Positions 35,767-44,840 of a stretch of 64,000 nucleotides of DNA are shown here, in pieces. Numbering within the stretch: position 1 is the first letter of the stretch; each line of letters starts with the position of its first letter. The notes below the pieces were generated by a model. The model was not told where the DNA came from, ran no database searches, and was given only the letters and a program-made list of their open reading frames with translations. The DNA lies in assembly GCF_018982885.2 (NCBI RefSeq), contig NZ_CP081848.1:3782001-3846000 (forward strand). The letters run 5' to 3'. The stretch comes from Polymorphobacter megasporae. Its GTDB lineage: Bacteria; Pseudomonadota; Alphaproteobacteria; Sphingomonadales; Sphingomonadaceae. Both the position numbers and the translations under genes were made by a program.

Positions 35767-37365
35767 TCATATCGTCAGCGCCTTCGGGCGGGCGCTCGTC
35801 AGCCAGCGCGAGACCATCAGACGAACGACGGTGACGGCGGTAAAGACGCTCGTGGCGATGCCGATCGACAGCACCACCGCGAAGCCCTTGATCGGCCCCG
35901 ACCCGAACATGAACATGATGATCGCGACGATGATGTTGAGCGAGTTCGCGTCCCAGATCGTCCGCGTCGCGTCGCGGAAGCCGACCTCGACGCTCGCGAT
36001 GACGCCCCGGCCCTTGCGCTGCTCCTCGCGGATGCGCTCGTTGATCAGGACGTTGGCGTCGACCGCCGCGCCGATCGTCAGGACAAGGCCCGCGATCCCC
36101 GGCAGCGTCAGCGTCGCGCCGACGACCGACATCACGCCGATGATCAGGATCATGTTGAGGATCAGCGCGATCACCGAATAGACGCCGAAGCGGCCGTAGG
36201 TGACGATCATCAGCAGCGCGACCGCGATCACCGCGGTGCCCGCAGCGAGGCTGCCGGCGCGGATCGAGTCGGCACCGAGGTCGGGACCGACGGTGCGTTC
36301 CTCGACGACCTTCAGCTCGACCGGCAGCTTGCCCGACCGCAGCAGGATGGCGAACTGGTTCGCGCTCGCGGTCGTGTAGTTGCCCGAGATGATGCCCGAG
36401 CCGCCGAGGATCGCGCCATTGATCCGTGGCGCGGAGATGACCTTGTTGTCGAGGATGATCGCGAACGGCTTGCCGACATTCTCCTGCGTCGCCTTGGCGA
36501 AGCGGCGGCCGCCGGTCGAATCGAAGCGGAAGGTGACGGCGGGCGAGCCGTTGTCGTCCTGCCCGACCTGGCTGTCGACGAGCTGGTCGCCGGTGATCAT
36601 CGCGCGGCGCTTGACCGCGACGGTGCCCGGCTGGTCGGCATACGGCAGGATCTGGCTGCCGGCGGGGGCGTGACCCGCGGCGACTTCGGCGGGGTCGGCG
36701 TCGGTGTCGACGAGCTTGAATTCGAGCTTGGCGGTCTTGCCGAGCAGCGCCTTAAGCGCCGACGGGTCCTGCAGGCCGGGGACTTGGACGACGATGCGGT
36801 TGTCGCCCTGGCGGACGATCGTCGGCTCGCGGGTGCCGAGTTCGTCGATCCGGCGGCGGATGACTTCTACCGCCTGCTCCATCGCGCTGTTGGTCGCCGA
36901 CGTGATGCCGGCGTCGGTCGGCGTCATCGTCACGCGGTTGCCGTCGACGACGGCGACCTCGACATCGCGCTGCCCGGTGAGGTTGCCGACGGGGCGCGTT
37001 ACCTTGCGCAGCGTTTCGACCGCACGGTCGAGCTGGGTCGGGTCGGTCACCGTCAGTGCGACGGCGCTGCCGGTGATGCCGAGGTCGCGATACTTGACCG
37101 CGCCGCCGTCGGCTCCAGCGAGTTCGGTACGGGCAGTTTCCTCGAGGCCGTCGAGCTTCTGCTTGCGGACGTCGTCGGTCGCCGCTTCGAGCATCATGTA
37201 GCTGCCGCCGCGCAGGTCGAGGCCGAGATTGAGCGTTCCCGTGGGCACGAACGACGGCAGCGACTTGAGCGTCGCCGCGGGGATGAAATTGGGGATCGCG
37301 AAGATCACGCCGAGGACCAGCGTGGCCAGAATCGTCCACACTTTCCAGTTTGGAAAGCCGAGCAT
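35767..37365 (-). CDS. secD: Protein translocase subunit SecD
   Basis: A 532-residue inner-membrane protein. The first transmembrane helix precedes NLGLDLRGGSYMMLE. The large periplasmic P1 region contains RRRIDELGTREPTIVRQG and RIVVQVPGLQDPSALK. The C-terminal RND-like helices include GLVLTIGAAVDANVLINERI, with proton-relay acidic residues. Start MLGFPNWKVW at 37365 lies one base after the yajC stop. The separation from secF by the DUF559 unit is unusual. Confidence 0.96.
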   Translation of the reverse strand: MLGFPNWKVWTILATLVLGVIFAIPNFIPAATLKSLPSFVPTGTLNLGLDLRGGSYMMLEAATDDVRKQKLDGLEETARTELAGADGGAVKYRDLGITGSAVALTVTDPTQLDRAVETLRKVTRPVGNLTGQRDVEVAVVDGNRVTMTPTDAGITSATNSAMEQAVEVIRRRIDELGTREPTIVRQGDNRIVVQVPGLQDPSALKALLGKTAKLEFKLVDTDADPAEVAAGHAPAGSQILPYADQPGTVAVKRRAMITGDQLVDSQVGQDDNGSPAVTFRFDSTGGRRFAKATQENVGKPFAIILDNKVISAPRINGAILGGSGIISGNYTTASANQFAILLRSGKLPVELKVVEERTVGPDLGADSIRAGSLAAGTAVIAVALLMIVTYGRFGVYSVIALILNMILIIGVMSVVGATLTLPGIAGLVLTIGAAVDANVLINERIREEQRKGRGVIASVEVGFRDATRTIWDANSLNIIVAIIMFMFGSGPIKGFAVVLSIGIATSVFTAVTVVRLMVSRWLTSARPKALTI

Positions 37366-37366
37366 G

Positions 37367-37708
37367 CTAGTTCTTCGTGTCGTTGGCGGCGGCGGGGAGC
37401 GGCTTGGTCCGGACTTCGGACAGCGTGCCCTTGACGACGCGCAGCTTGACGCCGGTCGCGACCTCGACCTCGAGCTCGGTGTCGGCGACCTTGGTCACCC
37501 GTCCGATCAGCCCGCCGCCGGTGACGACCTCGTCGCCGCGCTTGACCGCGTCGATCGCGGCGCGATGCGCCTTGGCGCGCTGCTGCTGCGGGCGGATCAT
37601 CAGGAAGTAGAAGATCGCGAAAATCGCCACATACGGCAGGAACAGGAGCAGGTTGCCCTGGAGGCCGGAGGCCGCTGCCGTCTGGGCATAGGCCGGGGAT
37701 GAGAACAT
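37367..37708 (-). CDS. yajC: Preprotein translocase subunit YajC
   Basis: A 113-residue single-span protein, accessory to SecDF. An N-terminal alanine/glutamine-rich stretch is followed by LLLFLPYVAIFAIFYFLMIR and RPQQQRAKAHRAAIDAVKRG, then the soluble GDEVVTGGGLIGRVTKV domain. MFSSPAYAQT at 37708 has GAAGAAACTTTC upstream. It leads the yajC-secD-(DUF559)-secF operon. Confidence 0.95.
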   Translation of the reverse strand: MFSSPAYAQTAAASGLQGNLLLFLPYVAIFAIFYFLMIRPQQQRAKAHRAAIDAVKRGDEVVTGGGLIGRVTKVADTELEVEVATGVKLRVVKGTLSEVRTKPLPAAANDTKN

Positions 37709-37835
37709 GAAAGTTTCTTCCGTGGGGTAGGTTTGCGCGGCTCTATAGCCGATGCGAGGTAGCGCGCAAATGGTCGCGGCGCTGCTGGCGATCCTGCCCC
37801 TCCCCGTTGCGGGGTGGATCGGGTACATCGCGCCG

Positions 37836-38666
37836 ATGACCGACCCCCTCATCCGCATCGCCGACGCGCTCGATCGCCTTGTGCCGCCGCTCCCCGTGCC
37901 CGCCGATCCCGCGGTTGGCGATGCCTTCGTCTTCGACGGCGGCGTTCTGCGCGCGGTCGCCCCGCCGCCGGCCCAGCCGCTCGCTCGTTTTGCCGGGGTC
38001 GACGCCCAGCGCGATGCCCTGCTCGCCAACACCCGGCGCCACGCCGCCGGAGCAGCCGCGCACGACGTCCTGCTGTGGGGCGCGCGCGGGATGGGCAAAA
38101 GCTCGCTCGTTCGCGCGGTCCATGCGGCGGTGGTTGCCGAGGCGACTGGGCCGGCGCTCGCGCTGATCCAGGTCGCGCGCGACGATCTGACCGGCCTGCC
38201 CGGCCTGTTCCGCGTGCTCGGACTAACCTCCCGCCGCTTCATCGTCTATGCCGACGACGTCTCGTTCGAGGCCGACGAGCGCCAGTACAAGGCGCTGCGA
38301 TCGATCCTCGACGGCGGGATCGAGGCACGACCCGATAACGTCCGGCTTGCCGTCACGTCGAACCGGCGGCACCTCGTGGCGCGCGAGCACGCCGATACCG
38401 AGGCGGCGAGCGCGATCAACGCGCGCGACGTCATCGACGACCGGCTCGCGCTCGCCGATCGCTTCGGGCTCAGCCTCGGGTTTCACAACTGCGACCAGAT
38501 TACATATCTGGCGATCGTCGCGGGCTATGCAGCCGCGCATGGTCTCGCCTTCACCGACGCCGAGGCGCTCGAATGGGCGGTGGGGCGCGGCCACCGCTCG
38601 GGCCGGGTCGCGTGGCAGTTCGTCATCGAACTGGCGGGGCGCGCCAATCGCGCTATCGCGATGTGA
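37836..38666 (+). CDS. DUF815 AAA-type ATPase
   Basis: A 276-residue ATPase. The Walker A motif is LLWGARGMGKSSLVRAVH and Walker B is RRFIVYADDVSFE, followed by RPDNVRLAVTSNRRHLV, a typical sensor-1 region of DUF815. The family is widespread in proteobacteria and its role is unknown. ATG at 37836 was preferred over a frame opening at 37752 because the extra residues are hydrophobic and not family-like. It is divergent from yajC. Confidence 0.88.
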   Translation: MTDPLIRIADALDRLVPPLPVPADPAVGDAFVFDGGVLRAVAPPPAQPLARFAGVDAQRDALLANTRRHAAGAAAHDVLLWGARGMGKSSLVRAVHAAVVAEATGPALALIQVARDDLTGLPGLFRVLGLTSRRFIVYADDVSFEADERQYKALRSILDGGIEARPDNVRLAVTSNRRHLVAREHADTEAASAINARDVIDDRLALADRFGLSLGFHNCDQITYLAIVAGYAAAHGLAFTDAEALEWAVGRGHRSGRVAWQFVIELAGRANRAIAM

Positions 38667-38688
38667 TTTGGTCCGCTATCGCTCGGAC

Positions 38689-40185
38689 GTGACGATTTCA
38701 GACCGAAATTTTCAACGGCTGGTCCTCGCGGCGATGGCGAGCGGTCTCGTGCTGTTGCTGATCGCTGCGGGCGTGGTCGTCCTTGCGGCCGGCGAACGGC
38801 AGCGCAGCACCGCGCTCGTCGTGCATACCTATGAGGTCGAGCGCGCGCTCGACAAGTTCAGCATCCTGACCGAACAGCTCGAAACAGCCCGGCGCGGATA
38901 TCTGCTCCACCATCGCCAAGCGTCGCTCGACACGTATCGGCGGACGACCGCCGCGATCCCGCATCAACTCGATCGCCTGGAATCGCTGACCCGCGACAAC
39001 GCCTCGCAGCAGACGCGGATCGTCGGCCTGCGCGCCGAGGCAAAGCTTCATCTCGATTCGGCGCAGCAGACCTTCGCACGGCTGGCCGACCCGAACCCGG
39101 CGATGCAGGCGATGGCCGATTTCGCCGTCGACAGCAGCTTCGTCTCGATGGTCGCGCTGCGCAACATGACGTCGGTGATGGAGACCGAGGAGAAGCGGCT
39201 GCTGGCCATCCGCCGGGCGGCGCAGGACAAGGCGTCGTCCGACCTTAATATCATCCTCGGCGTGGTCGGCTTTCTGATCCTCGGGATCATGGGCGGCGCG
39301 TCGTGGATCGTGCTGCGCTACACCGCCGACCTCAATGTCGCGCAGGAGGCGTTGCGCAGCGTCAATTCGGGGCTCGAAGACGCGGTGACCGCGCGCACGG
39401 TCGAACTCAGCCGCGCCAACGACGAGATTCAGCGCTTCGCCTATATCGTCAGCCACGACCTGCGGTCGCCGCTGGTCAACATCATGGGTTTCACCGCCGA
39501 GCTCGAGGCGGCGATCGGTCCGTTGACCGGGCTCGCCGACCGGGTCGACCACAGCGCTCCCGACCTGATGCAGAGCGATGCCCGCGAAGCGCTCGCCGAC
39601 CTCCCCGAAGCGATCGGTTTCATCCGCACCTCGACCAACAAGATGGACCGGCTGATCAACGCGATCCTGCGGCTGTCGCGCGAGGGACGGCGGACGCTGG
39701 CCCCGGCACGGGTCGATATCGCCGGGCTTGCCGAGTCGATCCGCGACAGCCTCCAGTTCCGGCTCAACGAACTAAAGGCCGAGATCGCGATCGCCCCCGC
39801 AATGCCGACGATCGTTACCGACCGGCTCGCGCTCGAGCAAATCCTGTCGAACCTCATTGAAAACGCGACGAAATATCTTCAGCCGGGCCGTCCCGGGCGG
39901 ATCGTCGTCAGCGCGCGGCGCGAAGGACAGCGTGTCATCATCGACGTCACCGACAACGGCCGCGGGGTCGCGATTGCCGACCATGAGCGGATTTTCGAGC
40001 TGTTCCGCCGCTCGGGGGTTCAGGACCAGCCCGGCGAAGGGCTCGGCCTCGCGCACGTTCGCGCCTTGTCGTATCGCCTGGGTGGCGTCATCACCTGTAT
40101 CTCCGACCTTGGCGCTGGGGCGACCTTTCGGCTATCGCTGCCGCACGCGCTGAAGGCCGAACTGCGCGAGGAAAGTCCCGCATGA
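38689..40185 (+). CDS. CHASE3-type sensor histidine kinase
   Basis: About 498 residues from GTG at 38689 (a TTG at 38668 is an alternative). A transmembrane helix (LAAMASGLVLLLIAAGVVVL) and a periplasmic CHASE3-like four-helix domain with TARRGYLLHHRQASLDTYRR come first. A second helix near residue 190 precedes a coiled coil, then the phosphoacceptor region AYIVSHDLRSPLVNIMGF and HATPase motifs (LSNLIENATKY, DNGRGVAI, GEGLGLAHV). It phosphorylates a response regulator, presumably the next gene, whose start overlaps by 4 nt. Confidence 0.9.
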   Translation: MTISDRNFQRLVLAAMASGLVLLLIAAGVVVLAAGERQRSTALVVHTYEVERALDKFSILTEQLETARRGYLLHHRQASLDTYRRTTAAIPHQLDRLESLTRDNASQQTRIVGLRAEAKLHLDSAQQTFARLADPNPAMQAMADFAVDSSFVSMVALRNMTSVMETEEKRLLAIRRAAQDKASSDLNIILGVVGFLILGIMGGASWIVLRYTADLNVAQEALRSVNSGLEDAVTARTVELSRANDEIQRFAYIVSHDLRSPLVNIMGFTAELEAAIGPLTGLADRVDHSAPDLMQSDAREALADLPEAIGFIRTSTNKMDRLINAILRLSREGRRTLAPARVDIAGLAESIRDSLQFRLNELKAEIAIAPAMPTIVTDRLALEQILSNLIENATKYLQPGRPGRIVVSARREGQRVIIDVTDNGRGVAIADHERIFELFRRSGVQDQPGEGLGLAHVRALSYRLGGVITCISDLGAGATFRLSLPHALKAELREESPA

Positions 40186-40625
40186 GCGAACATAGCGTCA
40201 ACATCATCATGATCGAGGATGATGAAGGTCATGCCCGGCTGATCGAAAAGAATATCCGCCGCGCCGGCATCGCCAATGCGATCCGTCATTTCGTCGACGG
40301 CACGACCGCGCTCGACTATCTGTTCCACGCCCCCGACGGCCCGGCGAACAACGGCCCGGCGCTGATCCTGCTCGATCTCAACCTGCCCGACATGAGCGGC
40401 ATCGACATCCTCGGCAAGATCAAGGCCGATCCGCGGCTCAAGCGGACGCCGGTCGTCGTGCTGACCACGACCGACGACAAGCAGGAAATCCAGCGCTGCT
40501 ACGATCTCGGTGCGAACGTCTACATCACCAAGCCGGTCAACTACGAGAATTTCGCCCGGGCGATACAGCAGCTCGGCTTGTTCCTGTCGGTCATCCAAGT
40601 GCCCGAGGTCGGCGACGACGCGTGA
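40182..40625 (+). CDS. Single-domain response regulator (Rcp1-like)
   Basis: A 147-residue receiver domain with no output domain. Acidic pocket is IEDDEGHARLIE, phosphoacceptor aspartate in LILLDLNLPDMSG, threonine in VVVLTTTDDKQE and lysine in NVYITKPVNYENF. The overall shape matches regulators paired with phytochrome-like kinases. ATGA overlaps join it to the kinase upstream and the hybrid kinase downstream, so it may be a phosphorelay intermediate. Confidence 0.92.
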   Translation: MSEHSVNIIMIEDDEGHARLIEKNIRRAGIANAIRHFVDGTTALDYLFHAPDGPANNGPALILLDLNLPDMSGIDILGKIKADPRLKRTPVVVLTTTDDKQEIQRCYDLGANVYITKPVNYENFARAIQQLGLFLSVIQVPEVGDDA

Positions 40626-41656
40626 CCGAGCGTCCGCGCATCCTGTATATCGACGACGACGAGGGACTTTGCCGGCTGGTTTCGCGCGCGCTCGGCAAGC
40701 GCGGCTATGATGTCAGTGTCGCGACCAACGGCCTCGACGGGGTCGCGGAGGTCAAGAAGACCGTGTTCGACCTGATCGCGGTCGATCATTACATGCCCGG
40801 CTACGATGGTTTAAGCACGCTTGAAGCCCTTCGCGCCCTGCCCGACGTCCCGCCGATCATCTACGTCACCGGGTCCGAAGAGAGCCGGATTGCGGTCGCC
40901 GCGCTCAAGGCGGGCGCGATCGACTATGTCGTCAAGACGATCGGCGACGATTTCTTCGACCTGCTGACGAACGCTTTCGACACCGCGATGACCGCCGTCG
41001 CCCTGAAGGCGCAAAAGGCCGAGGCCGAGGTCGCGCTGCGCGCGTCGAATGCGCGGCTCGAGGCGCTGCTCCACGAGGTTAATCACCGCGTCGCGAACTC
41101 GCTCCAGCTTGTCTCGGCGTTCATTCACCTTCAGGCGAAGGCGCTGACCGATCCCGCCGCGAAGAGCGCGCTCGCCGACACGCAGGCGCGGATCACCGCG
41201 ATCGCGCAGGTCCACAAGCGGCTGTACACGTCGGACGACGTCGAGGGCGTGGCGATGGACGATTATCTCGCCGCGCTGGTCCGCGAGCTCGAAAAGACGT
41301 GGTCGACCCCGGCCTCGCCGCGCGCGCTCCGCCTGATCGCCGCGCCGATCCGGCTGGCGACCGACCGTGCGGTGTCGCTCGGGGTGATCGTCAACGAGCT
41401 CGTCAGCAACGCGTGCAAATACGCCTATCCGCAGGGCCAGCCTGGCGAGATCCGCATCGAACTGGCGCTCGACGGCGCGCGCGACTTCGTCCTCCGCGTC
41501 GAGGACGACGGCGCCGGACTGCCCGCGTCGAAGTTGCCGACCGGCACCGGGATCGGCACGAAGCTGATCGGCGCGATGGCGGCGAGCTTGGGCTCCAACC
41601 TCGTCTACGACCCGGCCTATGTCGGCGTGCGCGCGACGCTTCGCGCGTCGGTCTAA
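40622..41656 (+). CDS. Receiver-HisKA_2 histidine kinase
   Basis: A 344-residue protein. The N-terminal receiver domain (DDDEGLCRLVSRALGKRGYD, phosphoacceptor in FDLIAVDHYMPGYDG) leads into a coiled coil and an HWE/HisKA_2-type kinase: LLHEVNHRVANSLQLVSAFI with the histidine, then VIVNELVSNACKYAYP and VEDDGAGLP. No membrane or DNA-binding segment is present. In alphaproteobacteria such kinases often feed the general stress response through PhyR; neither PhyR nor EcfG is in the window. Confidence 0.9.
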   Translation: MTERPRILYIDDDEGLCRLVSRALGKRGYDVSVATNGLDGVAEVKKTVFDLIAVDHYMPGYDGLSTLEALRALPDVPPIIYVTGSEESRIAVAALKAGAIDYVVKTIGDDFFDLLTNAFDTAMTAVALKAQKAEAEVALRASNARLEALLHEVNHRVANSLQLVSAFIHLQAKALTDPAAKSALADTQARITAIAQVHKRLYTSDDVEGVAMDDYLAALVRELEKTWSTPASPRALRLIAAPIRLATDRAVSLGVIVNELVSNACKYAYPQGQPGEIRIELALDGARDFVLRVEDDGAGLPASKLPTGTGIGTKLIGAMAASLGSNLVYDPAYVGVRATLRASV

Positions 41657-41741
41657 CTGCGGTTCGATCGCGCGTTAACTGTAGCATACTTGTCGCAGCG
41701 ATCGGTTATGGTGCACCGCGTCATAATTCTAGGAGTCGCCG

Positions 41742-42308
41742 ATGCGCTTGCCCTTGATCGCCCCCGCCGACCTGTCGCCCGAGCAGAAGCCGCTCTACGA
41801 CGACATGCGCAAAGGTATCGCCAGCAACTTCAATGCGTTCAAGGTCGAACGTGAAGACGGCGCGCTGATGGGTCCATGGAACCCGTGGCTCCACGAACCC
41901 GTGATCGGCAAGGCGATCTGGGACCTGACGCTGGCGATGACCGCGCAGGCGGTGCTTCCCGACAACGTCCGCCAGATCGTCATCCTCGTCGTCGGCGCGC
42001 GATTCGACGCGGCGTACGAGCTCTACGCGCACATTGCGGTCGCCGAACGTGACGGCATGGCTGCCGAACGCCTTGCGACGATCACCGCCGACCTCAAGCC
42101 GACCGACCTGTCGCCCGAGGAGAGCATCGCCTTCGACCTCGCCTTCACGCTCGTTCGCGGCGGCACCCTGCCCGAGCCGATCTATGCGCTCGCGCTCAAG
42201 ACCTTCGGCCAGCACGCGTTGAACGAGATGATCTATCTCGTCGGCCTCTACAGCCTCGTCTCGACGACGCTCAACGGCTTCAACGTCCCCGTCCCCGAGC
42301 GTGAATAG
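41742..42308 (+). CDS. Carboxymuconolactone decarboxylase (AhpD-like) family protein
   Basis: A 188-residue all-helical protein resembling the CMD family (DNVRQIVILVVGARFDAAYELYAH, then EMIYLVGLYSLVSTTLNGFN). It lacks the CxxC of AhpD, so a peroxidase-reductase function is unlikely. Decarboxylase activity is not shown by sequence. It overlaps the patatin-like gene by 8 nt, suggesting co-translation. Confidence 0.82.
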   Translation: MRLPLIAPADLSPEQKPLYDDMRKGIASNFNAFKVEREDGALMGPWNPWLHEPVIGKAIWDLTLAMTAQAVLPDNVRQIVILVVGARFDAAYELYAHIAVAERDGMAAERLATITADLKPTDLSPEESIAFDLAFTLVRGGTLPEPIYALALKTFGQHALNEMIYLVGLYSLVSTTLNGFNVPVPERE

Positions 42309-43464
42309 CCCCGTCGCGTCGCGCGACACAGCACGTCCCAACGGCACGCCATTCGAGAGCGTCGCACTTCTCCTCCAGGGCGGCGGCGCGCTCGGTGCAT
42401 ATCAGGCCGGGGTATATGAGGCGCTCGTCGGCCACGGTATCCGCCCGACTTGGATCGCGGGCATCTCGATCGGCGCGATCAACTCGGCGATCATCGCCGG
42501 GAACGACGCCGCCGAGGGCATCGCCAAATTGCGTGGCTTTTGGGAATTCGTCAGCGATGCCGGGGACGGCGGCATGAGCCACTTCTGGTCGGGCCTGATG
42601 TCGGGCGATGTCGCGCGCGGGTTGGTCAACCAGATTGCGGCTGGCCAGATCATGACCAATGGCGTGCCGGGGTTCTTCAAGCCGCGCTTCCCGCCGCCAT
42701 ACCTCTCCCCGAACGGATCGCTCGCCGCGACGAGCTGGTACGACACCGCCGCTCTGCGATCGACGCTCGAGCGCTTCGTCGATTTCGACCGGATCAATGC
42801 GAAGGAAACGCGCTTCTCGGTCGGCGCGGTCAACGTCCGCACCGGCAACTTCGCCTATTTCGACAACGCGACCGATACGATCTGTCCCGAACACATCATG
42901 GCATCGGGAGCGCTGCCGCCCGCCTTTCCGGCGATCGAGATCGACGGCGAGTTCTACTGGGACGGCGGCATGGTCTCGAACACCCCGCTCGACTGGGTGC
43001 TGTCGTCGCGCTCCGACCTCGACACGCTCGTCCTCCAAGTCGACCTGTGGAGCGCGCGCGGCGACCTGCCGCGCGATCTCAGTGAAGTCGCGGTGCGCAT
43101 GAAGGAAGTCCAGTTCTCGAGCCGCACCCGGGCCGCCACCGACTCGTTTCGCGCGGCGCAGAAACTCCGTGCGGTGTTCAACGAGCTACTCGCCAAGCTG
43201 CCGCCCGAACTCGCCGAAAGTGCCGAGGCGAAGATCCTGACCGGGGCGTCGGACCCCGCGGTGTTCAACATCGTTCAGCTGATCTACCGCTCGCCGACCT
43301 ACGAGGGCCAGTCGAAGGACTATGAGTTCTCGCGGCGGACGATGGAGGAGCATTGGGCGGCGGGGCTGCGCGACGCCACGCACACCCTCGCCCACCCCGA
43401 GGTTCTGACCCCGCCGACCGACGCGCACGGCGTCGACGTCTATGATTTCACGAGCCACGATTGA
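42301..43464 (+). CDS. Patatin-like phospholipase (DUF3734 type)
   Basis: A 387-residue protein with a patatin domain. The oxyanion hole is LLLQGGGALGAYQAGVYEAL, the nucleophile serine is in IAGISIGAIN and the catalytic aspartate in FYWDGGMVSNTP. The C-terminal region carries DUF3734-like SPTYEGQSKDYEFSRRTME. It starts at GTG 42301, inside the preceding gene. It may hydrolyse lipids or polyester; its position directly before 3-hydroxybutyrate dehydrogenase (18 nt) makes a role in polyhydroxybutyrate turnover plausible, as suggested for related genes. Confidence 0.88.
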   Translation: MNSPVASRDTARPNGTPFESVALLLQGGGALGAYQAGVYEALVGHGIRPTWIAGISIGAINSAIIAGNDAAEGIAKLRGFWEFVSDAGDGGMSHFWSGLMSGDVARGLVNQIAAGQIMTNGVPGFFKPRFPPPYLSPNGSLAATSWYDTAALRSTLERFVDFDRINAKETRFSVGAVNVRTGNFAYFDNATDTICPEHIMASGALPPAFPAIEIDGEFYWDGGMVSNTPLDWVLSSRSDLDTLVLQVDLWSARGDLPRDLSEVAVRMKEVQFSSRTRAATDSFRAAQKLRAVFNELLAKLPPELAESAEAKILTGASDPAVFNIVQLIYRSPTYEGQSKDYEFSRRTMEEHWAAGLRDATHTLAHPEVLTPPTDAHGVDVYDFTSHD

Positions 43465-43482
43465 AGAATAGGGAGTAAGCCC

Positions 43483-44265
43483 ATGATGCTCACCGACAAG
43501 GTCGCCGTCATCACCGGAGCCGCCAGCGGCATCGGCAAGGACATCGCCAAGGTCTATCTCGCCGCCGGCGCCAAGGTCGCGATCGCCGACCTCAACATCG
43601 ACGCCGCCAACGCCACAGCGCTCGAATTCGACCCGAGCGGCGAGCGCGCGATGGGTGTCGCGATGGACGTCACGCACGAAGACCAGGTCGACGCCGGGAT
43701 CGAAGCGGTCGTCGCCAAATTCGGCGGGATCGACATCTTGGTGTCGAACGCCGGGATCCAGATCGTCGCGCCGGTCGTCGACTACAGCTTCGCCAACTGG
43801 AAGAAGATGCTCGCGATCCACCTCGACGGCGCGTTCCTGACGACCAAGGCGTGCCTCAAGCACATGTACGCGCAGGGGCGCGGCGGCAGCGTCATCTACA
43901 TGGGCTCGGTCCACAGCAAGGAAGCGTCGAAGCTCAAGTCGGCTTACGTCACCGCGAAGCACGGGCTGGTCGGCCTCGCCAAGGTCGTCGCCAAGGAAGG
44001 CGCCGAGCACCACGTCCGCGCCAACGTCATCTGCCCCGGCTTCGTCCGCACCCCGCTTGTCGAGAAGCAGATTCCCGAGCAGGCCAAGGAACTCGGGATT
44101 TCCGAGGACGACGTCGTCAAGAAGGTCATGCTCGCCGAAACCGTCGACGGCGAGTTCACCACCGTCGACGATGTCGCCCAGGTCGCGCTGTTCCTCGCCG
44201 GCTTCCCGTCGAACGCGCTGACCGGGCAGAGCATCGTCGTCAGCCACGGCTGGTTCATGCAATAG
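43483..44265 (+). CDS. 3-hydroxybutyrate dehydrogenase
   Basis: A 260-residue SDR that interconverts 3-hydroxybutyrate and acetoacetate with NAD. It has [32 protein letters not shown], a catalytic [20 protein letters not shown] and the D-3-hydroxybutyrate dehydrogenase-specific [20 protein letters not shown] and ending [11 protein letters not shown]. It follows the patatin-like gene by 18 nt. A 14-bp perfect hairpin follows the stop. Confidence 0.93.
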   Translation: MMLTDKVAVITGAASGIGKDIAKVYLAAGAKVAIADLNIDAANATALEFDPSGERAMGVAMDVTHEDQVDAGIEAVVAKFGGIDILVSNAGIQIVAPVVDYSFANWKKMLAIHLDGAFLTTKACLKHMYAQGRGGSVIYMGSVHSKEASKLKSAYVTAKHGLVGLAKVVAKEGAEHHVRANVICPGFVRTPLVEKQIPEQAKELGISEDDVVKKVMLAETVDGEFTTVDDVAQVALFLAGFPSNALTGQSIVVSHGWFMQ

Positions 44266-44270
44266 GCATG

Positions 44271-44303
44271 ATGCGCGGCACCGGCCGATCCGGTGCCGCG
44301 CAT
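44271..44303. terminator. Strong hairpin terminator
   Basis: ATGCGCGGCACCGG pairs perfectly with CCGGTGCCGCGCAT over 14 bp around the loop CCGAT, 5 nt after the 3-hydroxybutyrate dehydrogenase stop. It lies between convergent genes and can serve both. Confidence 0.8.
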
Positions 44304-44323
44304 GTCGTCAGGCTTGAACGCGA

Positions 44324-44716
44324 TCAGGCTGGGTGATGCTTCTTCGCCTCGCCGCGTGCTTTATCCGCCGCAAGACGTTGCGACCGCTCCGCCGGGGTCT
44401 CGGTTGCAGACCGCTTTGCGAGCGCGCGCGTCTCATCGGCCGCAAGACGCTGTCTGTCCCCGGCCGCATCGGCCGCCGTCGGCTTTTCGGCACGCTCGGC
44501 GGCCAGCCCTCGCGCCCTGTCGGCGGCGAGGCGGCTCGACCGCTGTGCGGGGGTTTCGTTGGCGTGTGCGGTCGAGTGTGCGCGATCGTTCGCGAGCCGC
44601 TGGCCGCGTTCAGTCGGCGTCTCGCCCGAATGCGGCAACGGTGCCACCGGTGGCGCCGTCTGCGCGGTCGCCGCCACGGCGATGAAAGCGGTCATCAGGA
44701 TAATTGGAAGTTTCAT
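44324..44716 (-). CDS. Exported repeat-containing protein, hypothetical
   Basis: A 130-residue protein with a signal peptide (MKLPIILMTAFIAVAATAQT) followed by an alanine- and arginine-rich helical region. A motif of form ETPxxRxxRLAxDxAR occurs three times: GETPTERGQRLANDRAH, NETPAQRSSRLAADRAR and TETPAERSQRLAADKAR. It ends AKKHHPA. I do not recognise a family. The periodic charged helix suggests a periplasmic coiled coil. Confidence 0.65.
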   Translation of the reverse strand: MKLPIILMTAFIAVAATAQTAPPVAPLPHSGETPTERGQRLANDRAHSTAHANETPAQRSSRLAADRARGLAAERAEKPTAADAAGDRQRLAADETRALAKRSATETPAERSQRLAADKARGEAKKHHPA

Positions 44717-44840
44717 CGACTAAGGCTCCAGGCTGATTGCGACATCCGCGATGCCGACCCCGCTTGTACCCGTTCCCGAATTAACCACGAAGAACGAGTT
44801 GTTAAGCGCGGGTTTCGCGAAGATTATTTGGTCTTTGCCG

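Noticed and set aside
35629-37434. 601-codon plus-strand frame antisense to secD
   Set aside because: It is arginine/aspartate-rich shadow translation of a high-GC gene; SecD on the other strand has clear family motifs.
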